Positions 56,601-63,725 are shown, counted from the stretch's first letter. The stretch: 64,000 bases of DNA from Mermis nigrescens (GCA_036768485.1 JAVLUZ010000154.1:7986342-8050341), one strand, 5' to 3'. Translations and numbers: made by a program. The notes: generated from the sequence alone by a model not told the origin.

Positions 56601-58274
56601 AATTAACTTACTGATAAAAATCGCGCATTCATCATATCATGAGTCGACATTTTAAACACAATCGACTAAGATGCTAAGAAACGCCGCGAACTCCCGCATA
56701 GCTCAGTGGTAAAACCTCTTGCTTGTAGTCGAAGCAACCCGGGTTCGATTCTGGCCGATAGCTTTTTGTTTAGCGCACTTACTGTAGTATGTCCCAGCAC
56801 TGATTAAATGCCTAAATCAAATTTATTTGTGCGTATTAGTGCATTGAAAATGGAAGAATTCTAAGTACTCGCCCTCACTGAGCTAATCTGCTGGAGTACA
56901 GTAATTCGTCTTGTTTAGCTTACTGTAGCCCTTAAAAGAATTGACTAAAAAGCTCTCGAATAAATGAAACAGACTATAGTCTGTTTCAAGTCAACTTACG
57001 CGTTTCCTATCGTTTTAAACCAACAATTTCTTCAATCGTCTTGGATGCATTGATGTTTGCTATTTCATTCAATTGGCTCATAAGACTGTTAGTTTACTCA
57101 ATATCATTTCCCATAGCTACTGCATAGCTAACATGCTGCTTTTTCAATTATTTTTATTGGTAAAATATTTATTTCAATCTGTTTGCCGCAGAATATACTT
57201 CGATTTTTTGTGTTGCTAGAAAGTGTGATTTTTATCAGATTTTGCTACTTTAGGTAGCTGTTTTCTAGTCCCCTCCTTTTACATCCTTAACAATCAACAA
57301 TTCCAAGTATATTAATCCTTTTAGTTCCTTCGGAGCATTTTTCTTTGCTATGCTATTTTTGTAGCTTGTAGAACCTACTTTCTGAATATATAATTTATTT
57401 TTAAAATTGCTTCAAAATTGATTTAATTAGAATAATTTATACATAAGTTGCTGGCGACAAAACGGCGGCGCCAAAAAGTCGTAGACCCTCTTAGTTCTCC
57501 TAGGAAAGTTCGAAAAACATCAAAAATCGTTATTGTAGGTACACTGAATATGGCGTGCAGCTACAAAAGCAAATGCTTACCTATAAAAATACCCGGTATG
57601 CTGCAGTAAAAAAACTTTGCATTATAAGAATTTCTTTAGACCCTGTTCATTTATGTAATACTCATAATCGTCGCATCATTTTAAACCGCTTTTGTAGTCG
57701 ATTTACATATGTAGGTACATCGATTGAAAAATTATCCGTTATGCACAAGGTTTCGTGAAACAGATTATTGGTACATACCTATTGTTGAAACCTGTGGATA
57801 AGAATTCCTGTTGTTTCAAACAATTGCGTCAGACAGAACGAGTATCAGATGCTCTATGTACGTTAGTACTTAAGTCAATATTCTCTGTAAATAAATGCAT
57901 TGAATCGGTCCATATATTCTGTGTGTATTCAGTTTGCACCAAGTAAAATTCTTAAAAGAAAATTACAAGGTCATGTGGAGCTGACTGTAAAGTTTAGTAG
58001 AGGAAATTTTAATAAATGGATTGAGAATATATGTAATACATCATAAACAAAGTGATATTTTCCGCGCATTTAAATTACCTTGAGGATAAACTGTACGACC
58101 GATAAACTGGTCTCTGATTGGTTTGTTGGTTCGGTACTACTGGTGCCTGACGTGACGGACGACGCCGGGGTCGAGCAGTTGTCAAGTTGGGGTTATCCCT
58201 CAATTTCGGGTTTTTTTGAGGCCGTTGGAGGCATTTCTAGCAATTGAGGATTTTTCGCGCCTATGCTTAACCAT
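41198..58274 (-). CDS. Unidentified coiled-coil protein gene (5 coding exons)
   Basis: Exons 58079-58274, 54746-54938, 45774-45947, 43185-43347 and 41198-41637, all with GT-AG introns and phases (2, 0, 0, 1) that agree. The total is 389 codons including the stop, once one A is added in exon 1. Residues ~1-65 are basic with a P-R-R-R-P-S-R-Q patch. About 100-185 is a predicted coiled coil (K-I-N-V-L-E-Q-E-N-R-R-L, then heptad-like Leu/Ile). From 243 on the chain is Ser/Asn-rich, and the last ~45 residues are strongly acidic. No enzyme motif, signal peptide or membrane segment. The N-terminal layout recalls shugoshin, but the basic C-terminal motif of that family is absent, so I give no name. 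It is upstream of and parallel to the HMG-box gene. Confidence 0.68.
42130..42340 (+). repeat. R2 dispersed repeat copy
   Basis: GCACAGCGTGGCCGATCTGG, AAAATGACCTAACCTC, AGTCAATTTGAAGCATTTT. Lies in intron 4 of the coiled-coil gene. Confidence 0.6.
42402..42649 (-). mobile_element. R1 MITE copy, inverted
   Basis: From ATAGGTGAGCAGCACC to AAGCCCACGTGTA, with GCGTTTCTCATCGAGCACTA inside. The target duplication is not clear. Confidence 0.75.
43185..43347 (-). CDS. Coiled-coil gene exon 4
   Basis: 163 bases with acceptor CATTTTTTCTTAG and donor GTGTGTGG. It enters in phase 0 and leaves in phase 1. It encodes 54 residues, Asn/Asp/Ser-rich (C-D-L-N-N-I-S-D-D-S-T-R-S, N-T-D-S-A-G-T-K-N-E-T). Probably a flexible segment after the coiled coil. 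Confidence 0.75.
43495..43753 (+). mobile_element. R1 MITE copy inserted in an R3 repeat
   Basis: 259 bases, CACACCTGGGCGTG to CCCACGTATG, perfect 8-base duplication GGTCCGAT (43487-43494, 43754-43761). The flanks join to an R3 repeat (GGGGGTCCGATGAGGCC), so R1 landed in R3. Confidence 0.9.
43754..43860. repeat. R3 repeat, part right of the R1 insertion
   Basis: GATGAGGCCAAATTGCC, GGGGGTCTATCGATTTTTGG and CCACGTATAG match other R3 copies. The left part lies at about 43455-43494. Confidence 0.6.
44004..44242 (+). mobile_element. R1 MITE copy
   Basis: CACACGTGGGCGTGGGG to CCCACGTATA, with the TGGATAGTGCTCAATGAG core. Flanks GTTCGGAC and CTTTGGAC match only partly, so the duplication has decayed. 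Confidence 0.78.
44243..45190. other. Coiled-coil gene intron 3, AT-rich
   Basis: No coding segment is recognised. It contains an ACAATATAAATA-type A/T-rich tract (about 44590-44830) with no repeat family match. Confidence 0.35.
45190..45475 (-). repeat. R2 dispersed repeat copy, inverted
   Basis: Inverse of the R2 block order, ending ATGACCGGCCATGCTGTGCA. Intron 3 of the coiled-coil gene. Confidence 0.55.
45774..45947 (-). CDS. Coiled-coil gene exon 3
   Basis: 174 bases with acceptor TTAATTGACAG and donor GTACTA, phase 0 on both sides. It encodes 58 residues continuing the helix (A-Y-Q-A-Q-I-N-R-L-T-A-D-S, L-K-R-N-Y-I-D-L-Q-R-S-Y-A-D-L-V) and ends in P-E-Y-E-E-L-P-E-K. Strong heptad-like spacing of Leu, Ile and Tyr. 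Confidence 0.8.
45948..46771. other. Coiled-coil gene intron 2, part
   Basis: AT-rich with an R2-like CATGCACAGCATGGAATTC word (about 46105) and a GGCGCTAAGCGCCG hairpin core (46305). No gene. Confidence 0.4.
46772..47553. mobile_element. G-family TIR element, copy 3
   Basis: 782 bases, GCAAAGAAAAATGCTCCGAT ends; TA follows the right end and CA precedes the left. Its right flank (GTACCCTACTTTTAATTAGC) matches the right flank of copy 1 for over 100 bases, so element and flank moved or were duplicated together. Confidence 0.85.
47554..50705 (-). repeat. TTTACAC-rich dispersed repeat, copy D
   Basis: Follows copy A in order. It is interrupted at about 47690-48620 by other sequence, including the dispersed repeat at 47870-48400. 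The right end carries a perfect hairpin at 50661-50686 (ATAGGTAGCGC, loop TATC, inverse) after CCAAGTATATT. Non-coding; intron 2 of the coiled-coil gene. Confidence 0.75.
47870..48400 (+). repeat. Diverged dispersed repeat, copy 2
   Basis: Partner of 17230-17700 (CTTAGCGCTGGCCAGG, CTACGCCCTAAAAACC, GGTCAGTTGACCTAT, CAATGAAAACAACAA). Inserted within TTTACAC copy D. Confidence 0.6.
50706..53030 (-). repeat. TTTACAC-rich dispersed repeat, copy E
   Basis: Nearly identical to the inverse of 28973-30545. Its left edge is cut off exactly where copy D ends, so D probably inserted into or truncated E. The right end has CCCAAGTATATTATAGGTAC and a GC hairpin. It is interrupted by the TIR element at 50824-51572. 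Confidence 0.8.
50824..51572. mobile_element. 749-bp hAT-like TIR element with empty site
   Basis: Ends CACTGTTTTTTTTTTGTACG and its inverse; perfect 8-base duplication ACTCCAGG (50816-50823, 51573-51580). Copy B (near 30416) has the uninterrupted site with ACTCCAGG once. Subterminal regions carry TGTACAAAG repeats as in the 0.42-0.46 kb MITEs, with a longer interior holding a GGCGCTTCGCGCC hairpin near 50974. No transposase. Confidence 0.92.
53031..54745. other. Coiled-coil gene intron 2, AT-rich part
   Basis: No coding segment recognised. About 54275-54420 has R3-like words (CATACATGAGTAGC, GAATTCTGGGAGG). Short frames here have no motifs. Confidence 0.4.
54746..54938 (-). CDS. Coiled-coil gene exon 2
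   Basis: 193 bases with acceptor TTATTCATACGAG before 54938 and donor GTTAAA after 54746. One base completes a Ser codon, then 64 codons in frame. It starts M-L-Q-K-K-R-L-S-F-I-Q-I-V-P and ends K-E-T-N-R-R-T-E, with the start of the coiled coil. An internal ATG at 54883 could serve as an alternative start. A competing acceptor at CATGCTTCAG would break the frame. Confidence 0.72.
54939..56002. other. Coiled-coil gene intron 1, part
   Basis: No coding segment is recognised. A partial R2 repeat is at about 55895-55985 (GACCGATCATGGGGGTCAG). Confidence 0.4.
56430..56976 (+). mobile_element. TIR element carrying a tRNA-like Pol III unit
   Basis: 547 bases inserted in the G-family element; comparison with 21401-21430 shows the empty site. 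Ends TAGTCTGTTTCATTTATCCG and its near inverse, flanked by TA (56428-56429, 56977-56978). The inverted arms continue with GAGAGCTTTTT. The middle contains a tRNA-like sequence (56692-56762) followed by TTTTT. Related decayed copy at 20053-20416 with a relic of the same tRNA-like block. Confidence 0.82.
56692..56762 (+). tRNA. tRNA-like sequence, Tyr-type (GTA), probably a pseudogene
   Basis: A-box TAGCTCAGTGG (56699-56709), B-box GGTTCGATTC (56742-56751), loop TTGTAGT giving a GTA anticodon position, and a T5 terminator at 56763-56767. The T stem has two mismatches and the acceptor stem pairs poorly, so it is unlikely to work as a tRNA. It could still promote Pol III transcription of the surrounding element. 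Confidence 0.6.
57355..57475 (-). repeat. Fragment of the TATTATCGTA-ended element
   Basis: Inverse of 20555-20670 (GCTTGTAGAACCTACTTTCT, ATATATAATTTATTTTTA, GGCGCC). Fragment only. Confidence 0.6.
57476..58078. other. Coiled-coil gene intron 1, start
   Basis: No repeat or gene is recognised. Two short plus-strand frames (57555-57758, 57755-57946) have no motifs. Confidence 0.35.
58079..58274 (-). CDS. Coiled-coil gene exon 1: start and basic N-terminus
   Basis: The start codon at 58274-58272 sits in the context AAACAATGG, with donor AG-GTAATT at 58079. The first codons read M-V-K-H-R-R-E-K-S-S and stop after 24 codons. With one more A in the 7-A run (opposite 58211-58217) the frame runs on through N-P-N-L-T-T-A-R-P-R-R-R-P-S-R-Q and R-S-Y-S-L-S-S and leaves in phase 2, matching exon 2. 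As given, the frame is broken here. Confidence 0.62.
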
Positions 58275-58445
58275 TGTTTGGGTTTTATAGGCAGTTTGAG
58301 GTTTAAATTAGGGTTCTTTTACAAGAGCACTTGGCAACTCCTTAGGCCAAGCAGGAATCAGAAATTTGTGGAATTTTTTTCTGATATGGTTTTATCTCAA
58401 TTCTCCCAAAAATAGTGTTTTTACGCTTTTTAACCTCAGAACCTT

Positions 58446-58544
58446 AATGTAGAAATGTTAAAAATGGGGGCTTGTGCATAATTTTTCTGCTTATTTTTTT
58501 CAAGAATTTTTTCTGCAAGCCCCCATTTTTAACATTTCTACATT
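58446..58544. repeat. 29-base perfect inverted repeat at the 5' side of the coiled-coil gene
   Basis: Arms 58446-58474 and 58516-58544 are perfectly complementary over 29 bases with a 41-base spacer. The arms start AATGTAGAAATG and end GGGGGCTTG. It is about 170 bases upstream of the proposed start codon. It could be a small foldback element or a transcribed hairpin. Confidence 0.9.
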
Positions 58545-58674
58545 ACTGTACTGACGTTAAAAAAGCCGAAGCAGGTGTACCTGATTCATCACTATTATTG
58601 TTTTGGACTTGCCGTGCATATAAAATTGGTGCCAGAAATGGTCTAAGCCTAAGGCACAAGGGCATAAGTAAGGT

Positions 58675-58706
58675 GCAGCGCTGCCGCTGGCGCTGGCCCT
58701 GGCCCT
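58675..58706. repeat. GGCGCTGGCCCTGG minisatellite, left flank of the foldback element
   Basis: Short run of CGCTGG/CCCTGG words matching the longer array at 63345-63725. The two arrays flank the large foldback element, which suggests that element inserted into one array. Confidence 0.65.
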
Positions 58707-58893
58707 GGGGTATGGGTAAAATCCCAAACCAGGACCAGGACCAGGACCAGAGCAAAATGGGTAAAATCCGGACAATCCAATCAGGACCATGACCAGGACC
58801 GGACTCAGGACAAATGGGTAAAATCCGTATAATCAATGAGGACCAGGACCAGGACCGACTCAGGACAAATGGGTAAAATCCGGACAAACAATC

Positions 58894-61410
58894 AGGACAA
58901 CAACAACAACAACAACAATTTATTCGCTAAGTCAAAAGAAAATATTAACATACATGGATAGGACGAATGAACGAAAATGAAAATACGTGAAAGACAAAAC
59001 AAATTAAGTATGACGAAGCAGGGTAAACGTAAAGGCAATAGAAAAAACTGCTCTTACATTGACGCCCTTTAAGAAATTTAGAAAGGTTTAATCTTTTAAA
59101 TTTAGTCAGAAAAACGTGTCTATTTGGAGCACTTATAATCTGTTCAGGTAGAGAGTTCCAGATAGGAATTATTCGATTACAAAAATCAAATTTTCTGCAA
59201 TTTTTATTTACATGATTGACGAGAAGTTTACAAGAATTTGCTGCTCGATTAGAATTTAAATTAATTGTGAAGAAATCCTTGAAAGGAAGAGCTTACATTT
59301 GATAATAGAAAAGGCTAATGTTAGGTCGTTATGGAGGCGTCTTAGCTCAAGAGTGTCCAGACCAAGTTAAGTTCGTGTAATCTTTCAGCATATGTCAAAT
59401 TATTATCACTAAAAATTCGTTTCGTAAACCTTCTTGAACCCGTTCGACGGAGTGTGATATCACACAGCAGGTAAGGACTCCACAAAACACAGCAAAATTC
59501 AAGCACTGGTCGAACGTAAGTAATGAAGGCCTTAACAAGTAATAATCTATCTTTAGAAATAAAACTACGCAAGATCAGATTCAGCTTAACTGCATGCCTT
59601 TTTTACAATATATTCACAATGAGATCTGGACGATAAATTAGAATTCAGAAAAACACCCAAATCTTTTACACAAAGTGTGTCAGTAGAAAGATAGAAATCA
59701 TTTATGTGATAAGAATGCCTAGGGTTTGAACTACCCAGATATAGAACTAAACATTTATTAACTGATATTTTTAATTGCCATGTATTGGCCCACTCATGCA
59801 CATAATTTATGTCAGCTTGAAGTGTCGATGAAATTGGATGATAGATTCCAAAGTTTGATATCGTCAGCAAACAAAGTAAAATTACTGTTTTGGCGCATTT
59901 CACATGAGTCGTTAATGAAGATTTTAAAAAGTGTGGGACCTAGTATACTACCCTGGGGCACGCCACTGGTAACAGGGATAGAATCAGATAAAGAATTTTT
60001 AATTTTAACGACTTGGGATCTATTAGTCGAGAAATTTTCGATCCAATTAAAAGAAAATTTGTTCAGTCCATAAGATGCCAACTTAATAAGCAGTTTTTTG
60101 TGTGACACGGTATCAAAAGCCTTACAAAAGTCAATGTAGACAATGTCAACAGGAATTCCCTCATCTAGAAATTTGGTCCACTATTTTTGCACTCAACAAG
60201 TTGTAACGCACATGATCTATTTTTTCTAAAACCAAACTGTTTTTCACTTAGCAGATTTTGCTTCTCTAGATAAGAAATCAAGGACTTGTTCATTATAGAT
60301 TCCATTAATTTACAAGAAACACAACATAAGGAGATTGGACGATAGTTATCAACTGATGACATATCTCCCTTTTTATGAACTGGGATCACAACAGCTTTTC
60401 GCCAAAAATCGGGTATCTTTCCACTTTGATAAGAAACGTTAAAGATTGTTTCTAAAGGTGAAAGCAACACTGTTTTCAACTTCTTAATAAAATATGCACA
60501 CAAGCCATTGGGGCCAAGCGACAAAGTGGGCTTAAGCCTACTTATGGATTCAGAAATAGTCAGAACATCAAATTTTACAGAAAGAGGATGAGCATCACTT
60601 TTGACTCTGTTTGCGAAATGGGGAGAAACAAGATCGTCAATAACAAAATTACTCGCAAAAAAAGAGTTGTAAGCATTAGCTTTTTTCAAAATCATTATCT
60701 ATCATCCTGCCATCACACATTAATATTGAAGCTGACTTAGTCTTTCTTAAACGGTCATTAACGAAAGAATAAAAATTTTTAAATTTCGAGAATTTAAAAG
60801 CTTATGTTCCTCTCTCGTGAAAAGATCTTTCAAAGCAAATTTAATTTCTTTAGTAATCTTCTTATACTTGCTTAAAATAACAGGGCAACGACTCTTTTTA
60901 TACTTTTCCCAAAGTTCCTTTTTAATTACTTGCAATTTACGACACGACTTTGGCAATGATTTTTTATGCACAGTAAAAGGAACGTGTCGATGTATAGCCT
61001 CATTAATTATGTCAAGAAAAACAGCATAAAAATCGTTAATGCTAATGCAATGGGTAAAACAGAGGTGCCAATCAATAGAGGCTAAAAAAAATCTCGATAG
61101 ATGCATAGTCCGCTTTTCTAAAGTCATACTCAAGTGGAAGTTTGGTTGGGTACTACAGACGCAGGTAAACTGAACTTAATGCTAGAATGATCACTATTAG
61201 AGAAAGGTTCAGTAGTTAATACATTGAAGACAAGATTGCTGGAAGTACACAAAATTAGATCAAGAATATTTTCATCTCTATTTGGGTCAAAAGATAATTG
61301 TATAAGACCAAGATTGACAAAACAGTCATAAAATACTTGTGTCACAGGGTTTCTATAAGCAGAAAATAATATTCAAATTCAAATCAGGCAAATTAAAATC
61401 ACCTAGTAGG
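58894..61410 (-). pseudogene. 5'-truncated non-LTR retrotransposon (Jockey/CR1-like), degenerate
   Basis: On the minus strand, from 61410 down: the endonuclease catalytic motif L-L-G-D-F-N-L-P, then S-N-S-D-H-S-S-I. Next come reverse transcriptase blocks: V-I-P-V-H-K-K-G-D, N-Y-R-P-I-S-L, G-F-R-K-N-R-S, S-G-V-P-Q-G-S-I-L-G-P and F-A-D-D-I-K-L-W. Then D-L-G-V-F-L and R-R-F-T-K-R-I. Segments sit in at least three frames and stops interrupt them, so it is inactive. It ends in a (TTG)n tail (seen as CAA at about 58896-58918). The 5' end of the endonuclease and any ORF1 are missing. Confidence 0.9.
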
Positions 61411-61595
61411 GTCGGACTCATACCTGGGCGTGGGGGTTCGGGGGGTATGCACCCCCCAGAAACCAAAATATCCCCCCAGAATTCAATTCCTAAATTTTTT
61501 TTTCATTTTTTTCGCAATTTTTGATGCCCATGGATAGTGCTCTATGAGAAACGCTCGAAAAATGGTGTTTTTTCGCCGTACCACTATTTTTAAGG

Positions 61596-62267
61596 GTATG
61601 GGTAAAATCCGGAACCAGGACCAGGACCAGGACAAAATGGGTAAAATCCGGACAATCAATCAGGACCAGGACCAGGACCGGACTCAAGGACAAATGGGTA
61701 AAATCCGGACAAACAATCAGGACAATGAAAAGACCAGGACAATATATTAGATATGTAGGGTCGGACTCACACACTGGGCCGGGGGGCTTTGGGGGTATGC
61801 ACCCCCTCCATAAACCAAAATACCCCCCCAGAATTCAACTTTTGAAAATTTTTTCGTTTTTTTCGCAATTTGTTGATGCCAATGGATAGTGCTCTATGAG
61901 AAACGTCGAAAAATGGTGTTTTTTCCGCCATACCACCATTTTTAAGGCCATTTTTTTTGACCTTGAAAAAATTTTTCACCCCCATCCCAGAATTTTCTTG
62001 CTGCCCACGCATGGTCGGACTCGGCCAGGACCAGCCCAATTTGTCTGGTTTTGTCAATTTGTCAGCCCAATTTGTCTGGTCCTGGCCAGTCCGACCCTGC
62101 ATATCTAATACATTGTCCTGATCTTTTCATTGTCCTGATTGATTCTCTGGATTTTACCCATTTGTCCTGAGTCCGGTCCTGGTCCTGGTCCTGATTGATT
62201 GTCCGGATTTTACCCATTTTGTCCGGTCCTGGTCCTGGTCCTGGTTCCGGATTTTACCTTTTCCCCA
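61596..62267. mobile_element. Inner foldback element copy
   Basis: 672 bases starting GTATGGGTAAAATCCGG with ACCAGG repeats, ending in the inverse arm (GGTTCCGGATTTTACC). Perfect 8-base duplication TTTTAAGG (61588-61595, 62268-62275). The centre is a palindrome around GGTCGGACT/AGTCCGACC that holds its own R1 MITE. Confidence 0.85.
61768..62013 (+). mobile_element. Inner R1 MITE
   Basis: 246 bases from CACACACTGGGCCGGGG to CCCACGCATG; perfect 8-base duplication GTCGGACT (61760-61767, 62014-62021). Same target word as the outer R1, because both foldback copies contain it. Confidence 0.9.
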
Positions 62268-62458
62268 TTTTAAGGCCATTTTTTGACCTTCAAAAAATTT
62301 TGCACTCCCTCAGAATTTTCGGTACTTGTGCATTATCCCCCCGTCGATTTTTTTCTATCTTTTTTAACATTAGGGTATATATACGGGGTGAATTTTTTCC
62401 ATCTTTTTTCAACTCCAGGGTTCTCACACGAGTTTTCACCACACTGAAAATAACTTTC

Positions 62459-62527
62459 AGGTGACAGGTTTCGACCCCCGACCTATCGCTCTACAGCGCA
62501 ACATGATACCAATCGGCTAAGCCACCT
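62459..62527 (-). tRNA. tRNA-like sequence, Tyr-type, inside a TIR element
   Basis: On the minus strand the 5' end AGGTGGC and 3' end GTCACCT pair over seven bases with one G-U. The A-box is TGGCTTAGCCGATTGG (62509-62524) and the B-box-like GGGTCGAAACC is at 62467-62477. CTGTAGA followed by TAGGTCG recalls tRNA-Tyr. At 69 bases it is short and the anticodon stem does not pair normally. A pseudogene or SINE head is more likely than a working tRNA. Confidence 0.55.
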
Positions 62528-62570
62528 TCTCGTTAGAAATAAAAACGAAGTAATGAGGGAATGGTACTTA

Positions 62571-62730
62571 GCATCTATACATCGACCTATGCATCTATAC
62601 ATCGACCTAAGCATCTATACATCGACCTAAGCATCTATACATTGACCTAAGCATCTATACACCGACCTAAGCATCTTTACATCGACCTAAGCATCTATAC
62701 ATCGACCTAAGCATCTATACATTGACCTAA
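62571..62730. repeat. 20-bp minisatellite GCATCTATACATCGACCTAA
   Basis: Eight head-to-tail units of exactly 20 bases with only a few substitutions, inside the TIR element at 62321-63049. There are no spacers, so it is not a CRISPR array. Confidence 0.97.
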
Positions 62731-63344
62731 GCGGGAGCGACCTCGACCTAAGCAGCTTAAAACACCTTTTCAGATATACTAAGCCTAAGCCTAAGTATAT
62801 TTGAAGCAAAACTTACATTTTCCTATATCTTATCAAGTAAATTATTGCAAAAGTCGATTATGAATCTAAAAAGAATGAAAAAAAATTAAAAAAAAAGCAA
62901 TAAAAAAATTGAAAAAAAATTTAAAAAAATCTGAAGAAAATCAAGGATTATATCATATGATAGATATATCATGATGGTGTAATGCTGTATATACCATAAT
63001 GTTAAAAAAGATAGAAAAAATTCGACGGGGTGGATAATGCATAAGTACCGAATTTTCTTGCTGCCCACGTATGGTCGGACTGGCCAGGACCAGCCCAATT
63101 TGTCTGGTCCTGGTCAGTCCGACCCTGCATATCTAATACATTGTCCTGATCTTTTCATTGTCCTGATTGTTTGTCCAGATTTTACCCATTTGTCCTGAGT
63201 CCGGTCCTGGTCCTGGTCCTGATTGATTGTCTGGATTTTACCCATTTGTCTTGAGTCCGGTCTTGGTCCTGATTGATTGTCCGGATTTTACCCATTTTGT
63301 CCAGTCCTGGTCCTGGTTCCGGATTTTACCTTTTTCCCTGGCCC

Positions 63345-63725
63345 TGGCGAACATGGGTGGAAAGGTGGCGCTGGCAATGGCGCTGGCGCTGGCCTTGGCC
63401 ATGGCCAAGTGGGTAAAGTTGGCGCTGGCCTTGGCCCTCGCCAACTGGGTAAAAGGTGACGCTAATGCTGGCCCTGGCCATTGCCAACTGGGTAAAAGAT
63501 GACGCTAGCACTGGCCCTGGACATTGCCAAGTGGGTAAAAGGTGGCGCTGGCACTGTCCCTAGCCCTCGCCAACTGGGTAAAAGGTGGCGCTGGCGCTGG
63601 CCCTGGCCATTGCCAACTGGGTAAAAGTTGGCGCTGGTGCTGGCCATTGCCAACTGGGTAAAAGGTGGCGCATGGCCCTGGCCAACTTGTAAAAGGTGGC
63701 GCTGGCCATTTGCCCTGGTTGATGT
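63345..63725. repeat. GGCGCTGGCCCTGG...GGGTAAAAG minisatellite
   Basis: About nine units of roughly 35-45 bases: GGCGCTGGC, CCTGGCCATTGCC, AACTGGGTAAAAGGT. The GGGTAAAA word recurs in the neighbouring foldback arms. Several frames are open because of the repeat; none is coding. Confidence 0.93.

Larger units (their letters stand above)
56003..57348. mobile_element. G-family TIR element, copy 4, carrying a nested element
   Basis: TA-flanked ends GCAAAGAAAAATGCTCCGAT and inverse, 1346 bases because of the insertion at 56430-56976. Without the insertion it is about 800 bases, like the other copies. Intron 1 of the coiled-coil gene. Confidence 0.85.
62321..63049. mobile_element. 729-bp TIR element with internal tRNA-like sequence
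   Basis: Ends GGTACTTGTGCATTATCC and near inverse, inverted arms of about 55 bases (continuing with TTTTTTCTATCTTTTTTAAC). Perfect 8-base duplication GAATTTTC (62313-62320, 63050-63057). GG termini with 8-base duplications would fit Merlin, but this is inference. It contains a tRNA-like sequence, a 20-bp minisatellite and AT-rich sequence. Confidence 0.88.
61419..63073 (+). mobile_element. Outer R1 MITE, interrupted twice
   Basis: Starts CATACCTGGGCGTG and ends CCCACGTATG, with the 8-base duplication GTCGGACT at 61411-61418 and 63074-63081. Its pieces are 61419-61595, 62276-62320 and 63058-63073. The interruptions are the inner foldback element (61596-62267) and a TIR element (62321-63049), each with its own target duplication. 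Confidence 0.88.
58708..63344. mobile_element. Outer foldback element with GGGTAAAATCCGG/ACCAGG tandem arms, heavily interrupted
   Basis: Left arm 58708-58893 and right arm 63082-63344 are inverted arrays of GGGTAAAATCCGG, GGACCAGGACCAGG and ACAATCAGGAC units. The left edge reads GTATGGGTAAAATCCC, the right CCGGATTTTACC. GC minisatellite lies on both sides. Between the arms are a LINE, an outer R1 MITE and, inside that, further elements. Long inverted arms of tandem repeats are the foldback layout. The apparent frames (W-S-W-S, D-Q-D-Q) are repeat artefacts. Confidence 0.7.

Noticed and set aside
58472..58887. Frames rich in W-S-W-S or D-Q-D-Q
   Set aside because: They lie in ACCAGG/GGTAAAATCC repeats of the foldback arm; frames at 61490-61774 and 63227-63740 are similar artefacts.
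56692..62527. Functional tRNA-Tyr genes
   Set aside because: Both tRNA-like sequences have mispaired stems and sit inside transposable elements; called pseudogenes or Pol III promoter relics.
62571..62730. CRISPR-like regular repeats
   Set aside because: Units are contiguous with no spacers, and the genome is eukaryotic.
62780..62800. Telomere-like GCCTAA repeats
   Set aside because: Only about three units, next to the GCATCTATAC minisatellite; also a short run near 1590. Too short to be telomeric.
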